From the NCBI GenBank assembly GCA_025716815.1, contig JAIXMN010000038.1, positions 62,001 to 126,000 of the forward strand: a DNA stretch of 64,000 nucleotides, read 5' to 3'. The stretch is from Dichotomocladium elegans. Taxonomy: Eukaryota > Mucoromycota > Mucoromycetes > Mucorales > Lichtheimiaceae. Below the pieces are notes generated by a model. It was not told where the DNA came from. It ran no database searches and was given only the letters and a program-made list of their open reading frames with translations. Below are positions 55,395 to 64,000 of this stretch, piece after piece. Made by a program: the position numbers and the translations under genes. Position 1 is the stretch's first letter; each line of letters begins with the position of its first letter.

Positions 55395-55573
55395 AGGTTC
55401 CACACTAAGTGTCAACTACACTTTCACGTTCTGATGCAATGCTCCTGGATTTGAAATAGTCGCTCAGCTTGTACACACTCGAAAATGACTGCGTTCACTT
55501 TTCTCTACGTTCCAGACTAAGCGTCAACCACACTTTCACGTTCCGATGCAATGTTCCTGGATTTGAAATAGTC
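55395..55573. repeat. Pair of 67-bp direct repeats between genes Q and SSB
   Basis: 55395-55461 and 55507-55573 share TTCCACACTAAG/TTCCAGACTAAG, CACTTTCACGTTC and CTGGATTTGAAATAGTC, about 90% identical, 112 bp apart. They lie in the only long spacer of the cluster, upstream of the SSB-like start codon. Role unknown; possibly regulatory or origin-like. Confidence 0.6.
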
Positions 55574-55742
55574 TTATAGGTTGTGGATCAGTTTCACTTT
55601 GGTACCTGGATCATCTCCCATATTTGAAAAAATTATTTTCGGGGATGGATCTTAAAGGGAGAGTGAATTTTTTTGATATGTATGAAACTTGTATGTGTTT
55701 GTTTTCCCCTGTGCATTATTTGATTAACATTTGGTTGTATTA

Positions 55743-56965
55743 TCAAATGGATTTAGCATGATCTATAAGCTGTTGGAGCTGTGGATGTAGGGGTGGTGTT
55801 GTGACGGTGGGGGCAATATCTCGCCAAAGTTCCAAGCCATCATTGAACCCTTTTTTGTTGGTCTAAAGTTAAGATTAGTTGGTGATTGTGAAATCCTGGT
55901 ATATATGACATACTCTGGCAAGCCTTGTAATGCTAAAGACCTGTGGCAGGAGGAGGGCATATGGTGAGATCTTCATCATTTCAAAGAGGCGAGGAGCACC
56001 TCGCAACACAAAGGTCTCCCAGGTATCTTGTGTTACACATACTACAATAGTACTGTTAGATTTGCTTTTTTTTGTAGCTGGTAGCTTACTATTAATTAAT
56101 TGATTAACAAGAAGCTCTTGTGCTTCTTGTTCTTGACCATTTGTAAGCAGTGCATTGTACAAAATGTATACATTTGTGTACAGCTTTGCCTGCATGTTCA
56201 ATGCCTTAATAGAAGGTGGGTGAGGACCCACCAAGGCTTCAATTGCATTTCTGCCACTAGAAATTGTGGCAGCAGAGAGTAACACCAAAGAGCTTGGGAG
56301 CTGCTGCTGTGTATACTCTGCTACATCAAATGTAGCAGATAGCTCGCTCATGACTCTACACACACGATCAACATCAACTAAAGCACTAGAGAGTGCCCTA
56401 GGAAACACCCCAGTGTAGGTAACAGCTCTGGCCTCAGGTTTAGCAGTCTGGGTGGAAGCCTTGTTTGTTTTAAATATACTGAGTATATAATATTAATATA
56501 AAGATATTGCTTACCACTATGAGGCGACGTTTTCTCTGTGGTGGACCTGCAGGTTCATAGTCCCCATTTTCACTAGCAGAATCCTGTGCAATTGTTTCAG
56601 GGGTAGTGTGTTGCACTACACTCTCTGGACTTTGCACATTATCCTCCTCTACCATATCTGATATGGTAGGAACAGGGGCTTCCTCCACAGATGCAGGGCT
56701 AGGAGGTGCAAATTCATGGACCTTACATAAAGCAATAAGAAAAAGTCCACTACCTATACTGTAAACTTACTAGCACATCCTCTGCAACTTCTATGGGTTC
56801 ATGGGCTACCTTCACTCTAGGCTGCCCATTTACCCCAATTGTGTCCAATTGGAACCCAAGGTAGGCAGTATGCCAGTTTTCCTCAGCAACATGGACTTGA
56901 ACATTACTAGTACGGATAAACTCCGTAATAGTATCAAGTGCCTGAGGGAGTGCTAATATTGTCAT
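55743..56965 (-). CDS. Gene Q: unknown four-exon protein
   Basis: Exons 56965-56771, 56721-56515, 56459-55941 and 55862-55743, each a multiple of three, give 346 residues through canonical GT-AG introns of 49-78 bp. The N-terminus reads MTILALPQALDTITEF, followed by an acidic, Pro-rich linker and PPQRKRRLIV (nuclear-signal-like). The C-terminal half is helical (SSLVLLSAATISSGRNA, YILYNALLTNGQEQEAQEL) and ends DGLELWRDIAP. No family recognised and no second copy in the window. Clean multi-exon coding with no stop argues for a functional gene. Confidence 0.65.
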
Positions 56966-57402
56966 TAGCTTTTAACTTCAAAATAGATATTAGACATACT
57001 TAAACTACAGAGGAAACTGAGTACAGTTTGGTTAACACCACCCTCGTTTTCTCTTCTATGGAGTTCAGAATAATCCATGGCGTTCAAATCGGGAATTCAA
57101 TAAATTTCGTGGGAATGCAGAAGAGCAGAGAAAGAGCAAGAAAAAAGTGAGTAAGGAAGATATACTGCAGTGGTACTAATAGATCGGAGCACCAATTTTA
57201 TAACAATGAAAAGGGTTTTAAGGGAATGGTTTTGATATTTCTTTACATAGTAACAATACACCCAATTTTTACTAAAAGTTAAGATTGAAGAAAAAGGGGA
57301 TAACTTGGTTCTCTACAGTGCCTATTGCACAATTGCCACTTGCTACTTGCATGTCAAAAGTATTTTCAATATTTTAGAATATAAGGGAAGTAGGAGTACT
57401 AT

Positions 57403-58475
57403 TTATAGTGGAAGGCAGGTGGTAAGGTCTTTAAGAGTACCATATAGGGGGCCAAAATAGCTGCCTAGGTGTGCTATAGGAATGTCCCTAAGTGCTATTA
57501 TATGAGGTGTAGTTGTGCACACCTTATAGTACACCTCAAACTGAGCGCCTGTAAGCTACACAATTATTAGTCCATTGTGATATAGGTTTAGATAGTATCC
57601 TTGCCTTTCCAAGCTTTTGAACGCCAAATACATCAGGGTAGAGAAGGAGACATGGGCTAAGCTCCTTCATCAAAAAAAGAAGCCTTGTTGCTCCAGACAT
57701 TCCAACTGTAGTAGCACTTCTACTAATACCTGTATAGAACTAGTAAGTAAGAATATAAGTACACTAAAGCTACCTACCAGAAAGAAATAAACTGCAGAAC
57801 CGCCTAGCACTAGTAGGGTGATGCCTACTTTCCTTCTGATAAAGGGCCCTGAGGTAGACCCACATTATGTTCTTGTTTAACCTTGCAATTGCAAGGTTAC
57901 CTTCTATGGTTGCCAAAGAAGTAGCACTAGACAGGTGTATACTAGTGAGCTCCTTGTAGGTAAGTGGAGGGAGCAACACCCCTTCACTTTGGCTTATAGC
58001 CCTACTAAGAGCAGCAACTTGTCCAGTAATAGGAAGCATGGCTACCTCTGCCATTTCTATAAAGTTATAAGGTTAAGTGATGTATACAGTTTTTTAATCA
58101 ACTTCTTACAAACCTTGTTGCACTTTGGTCCTGTACATAGAACCAGGGAAAAGAAGAGTAGGGCTGTTATGCTCCTCAGAAACAGTTTGGCTGTGCTCTT
58201 CAACCAGATCCATTTGTTCCTCTGGCACAGTAGCAGGCTCAACTTGAGTTGGAGGTTCTTTAACCAGTAGTTCCTATTATATAAGGTTTAATTTAAGCCA
58301 AACATACCTTAGTGAAATACCTTTTGCAAAAGCTTGATACCATGGGTTGTGGCCACTCCATTAGAGTTAGCTACCTCATAGCTACCTTTCTTAGCCCCTT
58401 TTTTTAGGGAAAGGGAGTTCCTGGAACAGAAGTGTAGAAAATACTCTGCAATCTGGATTTGGGCTTCCTCTGGTT
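57403..58475 (-). CDS. Gene Y, copy 1: unknown protein, 5'-truncated
   Basis: Exons 58475-58321, 58273-58114, 58056-57778, 57729-57605 and 57555-57403 join in phase. The last intron uses a GC donor (GCAAGG). The product includes FCSRNSLSLKKGAKKGSYEV, an acidic linker, then the conserved part AEVAMLPITGQ, LPPLTYKEL, MWVYLRALYQ, LLYPDVFGVQKLG and ALRDIPIAHLG, shared with copy 2 at 23243-26536. KGAKKG and the all-helical conserved part might suggest nucleic-acid binding, but no family is recognised. The first exon(s) are lost where the 783-bp repeat begins at 58521. Confidence 0.65.
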
Positions 58476-58520
58476 CTAGTTAGGGCTAGACTTTCAATAA
58501 CATATTCCACTTAGAGCATC

Positions 58521-60086
58521 GGATCTCTGGGAGTATAACACGCCACACTCTAAATATATATATCTATATACTACTATAATAATATATATGCTTGTGTTAC
58601 ACAACGTTGCCTATATATGTAAAATGGGTCGGGGAGTCCAAAAATGATCATTTCAAACCCCGTTAACTATTGCACTTCCCTAGAAAACTTGTTTTTTCTT
58701 TGTTTTATCTATAAACACACCATACCATACTCCCTGAATGGTTATGATCTATTTCTGGAAAACTTTTATAACTTGTCATTCATTTTTAGTACCTGAATCT
58801 ACTATTTTTCAGCAATTAATGACCATTTTCTTTTCAATGCCAATTTTACAATATTTTAGCTGCATAACTATAGCAATAAATACAGCAATCTTTATGTGAA
58901 AGTCGTCCCTACTATATTAAGGTGATACAAAGCCTGTGAAACCTCAAAATCAAGGTGTTTGACTGCCTCATCTACCATTTGTTTTTGAAGGCTCCCAAAT
59001 CGTTTAGTCTGTGGAAGTGGTTAGGGTGTTGGGTGGGTAATGGAAAGGTTCTGGGTTCAACCTCCTGCTTTTTGCAATTTATACTTTACATGTATTTTTT
59101 AATTCCTGGGCCTCGGGTTCAGAATGGAAAGGTCCTGGGTTCAATCCCCAGCCCCTGCAGCTTGCACTTTTATATTTTTCTAGAAAGCCTTGATGAAATG
59201 TACTGTATGATCTCAGATTTCATTACTAATCGAATAAAAATATCACCCAATCGGAAATAATCATATGATAATCATATGATAATCACATGCTTATCTTGTG
59301 ATAGGATCTCTGGGAGTATAACACGCCACACTCTAAATATATATATCTATATACTACTATAATAATATATATGCTTGTGATACACAACGTTGCCTATATA
59401 TGTAAAATGGGTCGGGGAGTCCAAAAATAATCATTTCAAACCCCGCTACCTATTGCACTTCCCTAGAAAACTTGTTTTTTCTTTGTTTTATCTATAAACA
59501 CACCATATCATACTCCCTGAATGGTTATGATCTATTTCTGGAAAACTTTTATAACTTGTCATTCATTTTTAGTACCTGAATCTACTATTTTTCAGCAATT
59601 AATGACCATTTTCTTTTCAATGCCAATTTTACAATATTTTAGCTGCATAACTATAGCAATAAATACAGCAATCTTTATGTGAAAGTCGTCCCTACTATAT
59701 TAAGGTGATACAAAGCCCGTGAAACCTCAAAATCAAGGTGTTTGACTGCCTCATCTACCATATGTTTTTGAAGGCTCCCAAATCGTTTAGTCTGTGGAAG
59801 TGGTTAGGGTGTTGGGTGGGTAATGGAAAGGTTCTGGGTTCAACCCCCTGCTTTTTGCAATTTATACTTTACATGTATTTTTTAATTCCTGGGCCTCGGG
59901 TTCGGAATGGAAAGGTCCTGGGTTCAATCCCCAGCCCCTGCAGCTTGCACTTTTATATTTTTCTAGAAAGCCTTGATGAAATGTACTGTATGATCTCAGA
60001 TTTCATTACTAATCGAATAAAAATATCACCCAATCGGAAATAATCATATGATAATCATATGATAATCACATGCTTATCTTGTGATA
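58521..60086 (+). repeat. Tandem pair of the 783-bp repeat with tRNA-like T-arms
   Basis: 58521-59303 and 59304-60086, each exactly 783 bp and nearly identical, head to tail. Each starts GGATCTCTGGGAGTATAAC and ends CTTATCTTGTGATA. Each holds an A-box-like TGTGGAAGTGGTTAGG, GGTTCTGGGTTCAACC and a second CTGGGTTCAATCCCCAG T-arm. A third copy is at 10209. Confidence 0.85.
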
Positions 60087-60471
60087 ATGTGTAGAACCTA
60101 GAAAAATGTATAAAATGCCATAGTTTTCCTGCTTCACATATATCCCCCATTCTACTTGTATGTCTACTTCTACTACACTTACAGGATTTTCAAGAAGAAG
60201 TTTGCCACAAATTTTAGTTGTTCATATAGTCCGTCTAGGTTTTTCGTTTTTTTTTGCTTCAAATTCGAATACAAATTTTAGTATTTCGTTTCTCTTCTTC
60301 CTTTGAAATTAGAATGAAAGATAAATGGTTGGCCTCCCAAAACTATTCTGGTGTAAAAAGAGGAGAAGGAAAGCTCCCTTACCTTCAAGGCTATAGCACC
60401 TATTCTTTTAGACTGTGTTCAGGCATCAAAGTCATTAGAAGCAGTAATAGTTTATTATAGCTAAAGCATCT
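60087..60471 (+). repeat. 3' extension of the 783-bp repeat, carrying half of MITE A
   Basis: Matches 10989-11195 on both sides of an insertion at 60180-60370. The match ends at AGCTAAAGCATCT in both places. Confidence 0.75.
60180..60370. mobile_element. Fold-back MITE, family A, left half only (copy 5)
   Basis: Begins TACAGGATTTTCAAGAAGAA and follows the family for 190 bp to GTGTAAAAAGAGGAGAAGGA, then changes straight to the host repeat at GCTCCCTTACC. The other arm is missing. The empty site is visible at about 11087. Confidence 0.8.
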
Positions 60472-60488
60472 AAACTAGATGGCTACCT

Positions 60489-60742
60489 GATATTGGGGCC
60501 TTATATCCTGAGAAGTTCCACCCAGAGGGGTCCAAAATAGCTATAGTCTCACCTACTGGGAAAGCACCACCCTTACAGAGGTTCTCTCTATAGCACCAGA
60601 CATTAACAATAGGAAGTCAATATAACTATCTAACTGTTCAGCTCATATAGTAGTAGTAGGTACAGCAGTTGTAGCTGATCAGGAACTCAATGAAAGTGAG
60701 TATAGTGAGGAGGAAATCCTTCCTGTTAGCAAAAGAGTGTGA
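60489..60742 (+). pseudogene. Merlin transposase C-terminal fragment
   Basis: Encodes TLTEVLSIAPDIN and, after an intron whose donor is mutated (GGAAGT), GTAVVADQELNESEYSEEE and ILPVSKRV then TGA. This matches the C-terminus of Merlin copy B across the point where G2 inserted there. An earlier piece (GALYPEKFHPEGSKIAI) is in another frame. Fragment only. Confidence 0.65.
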
Positions 60743-60951
60743 AACAGTAAATAAAAGAGCTATACTAGAAAGGGAGAAGAAGCTGAAATCGAAAGACAAA
60801 GTGAAGTATATATGTGTCGGGGTTTAAAATATTGTTACACGATGCGCGTTATTTAGAGCTATCAGAATATATAATTTTTATGTTTGTAGCATGATTGGTG
60901 CACCATCTAGGTCAGATTGAAAGTGTGGCGTGCTATACTCCCATTCAGCCA
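60743..60951 (+). repeat. Merlin B-type 3' terminal region (inverse of 31028-31213)
   Basis: Ends GTGTGGCGTGCTATACTCCC at 60951. Near-identical inverted counterpart of the Merlin copy B end. Together with GGGAGTATAACACGCCACAC at 58528 it gives an inverted pair bounding 58.5-60.95 kb. Confidence 0.7.
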
Positions 60952-61174
60952 AGAAAGATGCAAGAGTGTTACGAGTGATGTTGTTCATTGCGTAGGTATG
61001 CGAAAAAGGAACGATAGAGTACAGAAACACAATTGGGTATTTTTAAATCCCAGCTTTGGATAGTCTGTTTTTGAAGTGTCCACTGTGAAGAACTCGAGTT
61101 AAATTGCTAAATCTAATTTTTGACTATCTGAAATAGTAAAATTTTTGGAGGGTCCACTGTGGATGCTCTTACTA
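60952..61174 (-). repeat. Harbinger B-like 5' end
   Basis: In minus orientation it starts TAAGAGCATCCACAGTGGA and follows the 5' region at 30433-30640 (second CACAGTGGAC copy, CCAAAGCTG, TGTTTCTGTACTCT/TGTTCTGTTCCTCT) to an ATG at about 60997 with MNNITRNTLASFLAEW. It is cut by the Merlin-type terminus at 60951. Confidence 0.6.
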
Positions 61175-61339
61175 CTCCAATCCTGCATAAACATTCTTTC
61201 AACATGGCCAAGGTTGAGAGGTTCACCATCAATAATCATAGTAGAGACTTGTTCTGTCTGGGGAGACATTTTTATGGGAAAGAAGTGAAAGAGAGAGATC
61301 AACACAAGATTTGAACTTTTTTATATTATATCTATATTT
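61175..61339. other. Short unassigned stretch
   Basis: A minus-strand frame from ATG 61269 (MSPQTEQVSTMIIDGEPLN and on to about 61174) is interrupted by the Harbinger B-like end. It could be the first exon of an unknown gene. Low support. Confidence 0.25.
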
Positions 61340-64000
61340 TTAGCCAATCTGACTTCTTCTCAAATTCTTGTTGGTCTTGTTATAGTCAGATCGTGATCGT
61401 TTCTTGCTGGGTACTTTATCCTTTTTGTGCGATGACTCAATTTCAGGTGGTACATCAGCATTCTTTTCATCTTGTCCCAGTCTATGCCAGTATTCGATGA
61501 TGAATCCAGGGTTGGTGAATTTGTCAGGTGTCAACCATTGATCATCTTCAGGTTCATAACCCTTCCATCGTACGCGATACTGACGGTTTCCTGGCTTTCC
61601 TTTGTGTGCAATGATGGCCTGTACTTCATATAATTCATCTTGAGGGACAACTTCGTCTTGATTAATCAGTTTCATCTCAGAGGGTGAATAGTCGCGAGGC
61701 ATTAATGCTCCAGTTTCGTCTTGCAACACATATGATCCTCCTTGTGTTTTGCGTAGCACGGTATAAGGTCCTTCAAAGATCGGAGCTAGCTTGCTTTTCC
61801 GGTTCTGTACACAGACCATCACATGACTCCTTTCTGGGAAGTCTGTCAAGTGATGTTTTTCGTCAAATTTTTTCTTCTGTTTATCTCCATGCTCTTCCAC
61901 TTTTCGTTTCAAGGCAGGAAAGACGACATCGTGCATATACGCGGCACGCTCCATTAATTCCTCGTGTGTGGACGCGCGTTTTTCAACAGCATTCTTGTCG
62001 CGGTAGTCTTTCAACTCGTTAATTCGTCGCGCGAACATGAGAGAGAATGGGGAGGAACCCAACCTCTCAGAAATGCGGCTGTTGATTTCCAGCTGTGTAC
62101 TGGGAACGTAGAAATCCCAGTCTTTACCAGCACCTTGTAGTTTCTTGCGAATGACACTCAGCGTGGTTTGCACCCATCGTTCGGCAACACCATTAGCGCG
62201 TGGGTGATAAGGCGTAGTAAGTCGGTGGTCAATTCCCAGATTCTCAACAAAGGTCTTCATCTTGAAGTTCTTGAATTCGCTTCCGTTATCTGACTGAATA
62301 ATCTTGGGTAGTCCGAAATCGCAGAACACAGACTTAAAAACTTCAATGATGGTATCGGCCGCCTTGTCTGGTAGTGCGCGCAGTATACAAAAGCGTGTGC
62401 ACACATCGACAAAGACGATAATGTAATTGTTTCCTTTGCATGAAGTGCGATGAAAGTTAATCACGTCGACTGCCCAGTGATCACCTGGTAAGTATGCGTA
62501 TATTGGTCGCAAGGGATTGAAACCTCGTTTGCCAATGTTGTAACGTTGACATTGAATGCATGATCGTACGTGCTCTACCGCATCTTGGAACAAGTTTGCC
62601 CAGTGGACACCATCGGCATGCAGCGATCGCACAATATGCTCTGCTCCTTCATGACCGCCCGTTAAGTGTGCCTTTTCCAACAATGCTGGACGTTCGGCCT
62701 CAGGTGGACACATCGTATCTTGTGGAAATTCGAAAGGCTTGATGACGAATACACGTTTGTTGGACGGATTTTTCTTTGCTGACCATATAATAGGAACATC
62801 ACCCCCCTCCAGCTGGTCGGCAGGGGCGAACAAGCGAGAAAGGTTATCGGGCAGCACATTCTCAATACCTGGTAGATGAATCACTTGGAAGGAATAATCG
62901 AGAAGAGTATCTAACCAGTTAATCATCATAGGATTAGCAATCTTCTGGGTATGTAGGTATGTCAGCGCTTTATGATCGGTGTATAGGGTGAATGGATTTC
63001 CCCATAGATACTGATGAAACTTCTGTAGCGCATATACAACTGCTAGCAGCTCTCGTTTGGTTGTTGAATAGTTGCGTTCGGATTTGCTGAGAGAGCGAGC
63101 CATAAACGATACATATTGCTTCACACCATCGTTCATTTGAAAGAGGACGGCGCCAATCCTGTAGTTGGATGCATCAGTAGCCACGTAAAACGGTAATGAG
63201 AGATCTGGGTATCGCAAGAGGGTACGCTCAGCTAACAGAGCTTTCAGCTTATTGAAGCAGGCAGTATGCTCGTCAGTCCAGAGCTGATTCAAAGATCCAG
63301 TGGAACGTAACGCATCGAGTGGCGCACTGATCTCAGAAACCTTTGGAATATGGTCGTGGAAATAATTGATGATCCCCATGAAACGCATTACATCCTTGCC
63401 CGTTCGTGGTATAGGCCACTGTAGGACATTGGTAAGTTTTCGTTCATCAGGGGTAATACCACTCTGCGAGATACAGAATCCAAGTAGATAAACCGATCGT
63501 TGGGCAAAATGGCACTTTGCGGGATTGAGGAGCAAATTGACGTTGGTCAGTGCTTGGATAGCCAATTGGACGTGGCGTGTATGTTCAGCCATTGTACGCG
63601 AGTGTACTACAATATCATCCACGAAGGTTTGGACAAATGGCATCTCCTTGTAAATCGACGACATCACTCTTTGGAACTTGGACGATATGGGTTTCAAACC
63701 GAAAGGACATCCGCGGAACATGTATTGGATTCCATCGTGAGTGAATGTGGTCTTGTGCTGGTCAGCTTCATTAATCTGGAATCGATGGAACGCGCTCTTG
63801 AGATCTAGCGTAGTGAATACAGCTGAACCACCTAAGGATGAAAAGATTTCCTTGATCAAAGGTAATGGATATCGGTCATCAGGAAGATACTTATTAATGT
63901 GGCGAGGATCCAGACATGGACGTTTGCCAGTCTTGTTGCCATATTCATCCTTCTTGTCGGCCAAAGTGAGAGGACTGTTCCAGCTGGAATTGACGGATGC
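61340..64000 (-). CDS. G3 pol, copy 2 (RT-RNase H-integrase-chromodomain), 5' beyond the window
   Basis: An open frame from the window edge to TAG 61340 covers late RT (FTTLDLKSAFHRFQ, QTFVDDIVVHS), RNase H (VATDASNYRIG, YTDHKALTYL), integrase (HLTGGHEGAEH, CIQCQRYN, AVDVINFHR, IQSDNGSEFKN, ANGVAERWVQ) and chromodomain (YRVRWKGYEPEDDQW). It has the CGA codon where copy 1 has a stop, and no Harbinger insertion. At the 3' end the last codons (RRSQIG) differ from copy 1 and no polypurine tract or LTR follows, so this copy is truncated at about 61352. Probably a fragment despite the clean frame. Confidence 0.9.
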   Translation of the reverse strand, partial: ASVNSSWNSPLTLADKKDEYGNKTGKRPCLDPRHINKYLPDDRYPLPLIKEIFSSLGGSAVFTTLDLKSAFHRFQINEADQHKTTFTHDGIQYMFRGCPFGLKPISSKFQRVMSSIYKEMPFVQTFVDDIVVHSRTMAEHTRHVQLAIQALTNVNLLLNPAKCHFAQRSVYLLGFCISQSGITPDERKLTNVLQWPIPRTGKDVMRFMGIINYFHDHIPKVSEISAPLDALRSTGSLNQLWTDEHTACFNKLKALLAERTLLRYPDLSLPFYVATDASNYRIGAVLFQMNDGVKQYVSFMARSLSKSERNYSTTKRELLAVVYALQKFHQYLWGNPFTLYTDHKALTYLHTQKIANPMMINWLDTLLDYSFQVIHLPGIENVLPDNLSRLFAPADQLEGGDVPIIWSAKKNPSNKRVFVIKPFEFPQDTMCPPEAERPALLEKAHLTGGHEGAEHIVRSLHADGVHWANLFQDAVEHVRSCIQCQRYNIGKRGFNPLRPIYAYLPGDHWAVDVINFHRTSCKGNNYIIVFVDVCTRFCILRALPDKAADTIIEVFKSVFCDFGLPKIIQSDNGSEFKNFKMKTFVENLGIDHRLTTPYHPRANGVAERWVQTTLSVIRKKLQGAGKDWDFYVPSTQLEINSRISERLGSSPFSLMFARRINELKDYRDKNAVEKRASTHEELMERAAYMHDVVFPALKRKVEEHGDKQKKKFDEKHHLTDFPERSHVMVCVQNRKSKLAPIFEGPYTVLRKTQGGSYVLQDETGALMPRDYSPSEMKLINQDEVVPQDELYEVQAIIAHKGKPGNRQYRVRWKGYEPEDDQWLTPDKFTNPGFIIEYWHRLGQDEKNADVPPEIESSHKKDKVPSKKRSRSDYNKTNKNLRRSQIG
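62800..62812 (-). promoter_or_regulatory. Candidate central polypurine tract, G3 copy 2
   Basis: Same CTGGAGGGGGGTGATGT sequence and position as 45141-45153. Confidence 0.5.

Noticed and set aside
58955..60043. Repeated 101-residue frames (MFDCLIYH...) in the tandem repeat
   Set aside because: Same frame in each unit only because the units are near-identical; AT-rich, no motif, and it runs over the T-arm sequences.
58521..60086. CRISPR-like or satellite array
   Set aside because: Only two 783-bp units without spacers; a third lies alone at 10.2 kb, so a dispersed repeat with one tandem duplication.

Overview
The window is eukaryotic, intron-containing DNA made almost entirely of nested transposable elements. 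I see no confident single-copy host gene. Short GT-AG introns (about 45-75 bp), chromodomain Ty3/gypsy elements, Plavaka/tnp2, Merlin, PIF/Harbinger, hAT and Helitron transposases suggest a fungus, probably an early-diverging (Mucoromycota-type) lineage. The organism is inferred from element content and intron style, not from a marker gene.

Layout. 0.17-2.27 kb: a hAT relic with a perfect 8-bp target duplication. 2.8-4.8 kb: a broken Plavaka (tnp2) transposase. 6.1-9.7 kb: a 5' LTR and a decayed Ty3/gypsy gag-pol (G1), cut by a fold-back MITE (family A). 10.2-11.2 kb: one copy of a 783-bp repeat with tRNA-like T-arms. 11.5-13.1 kb: Merlin (IS1595-like) fragments. 14.1-19.2 kb: an apparently intact four-exon Helitron Rep/helicase gene. 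19.5-21.9 kb: two more Merlin fragments. 23.2-27 kb: a second, broken copy of an unknown gene (here 'gene Y') and an SSB-like gene, with a complete Harbinger element inserted into gene Y. 28.3 kb: a solo LTR. 30.4-38.6 kb: a Harbinger fragment, then a Merlin transposase split by a young gypsy element (G2). 40.0-49.0 kb: gypsy G3 with a complete Harbinger inside its integrase, flanked by two pieces of an unidentified gene. 49.6-58.5 kb: a co-oriented minus-strand cluster of five genes. 58.5-61.2 kb: a tandem 783-bp repeat plus Merlin and Harbinger ends. 61.3-64 kb: a second G3 pol running off the window.

The most interesting unit is the 49.6-58.5 kb cluster. It reads, in transcription order, gene Y - gene Q - SSB-like OB-fold protein - gene P - HUH Rep/PIF1 helicase (Helitron-like, divergent from the 14-19 kb Helitron). 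Gene Y and the SSB-like gene recur, in the same order and orientation, at 23.2-27.0 kb. This suggests a multi-gene, self-equipped rolling-circle-type element whose accessory genes Y, P and Q I do not recognise.

A second notable pattern is a short polypurine tract duplicated at the RNase H/integrase boundary of both gypsy families (G2 and G3). In each family it matches that family's own 3' polypurine tract, as a central PPT would. Several nested insertions can be dated relative to one another because an uninterrupted paralogue of the target lies elsewhere in the same window.
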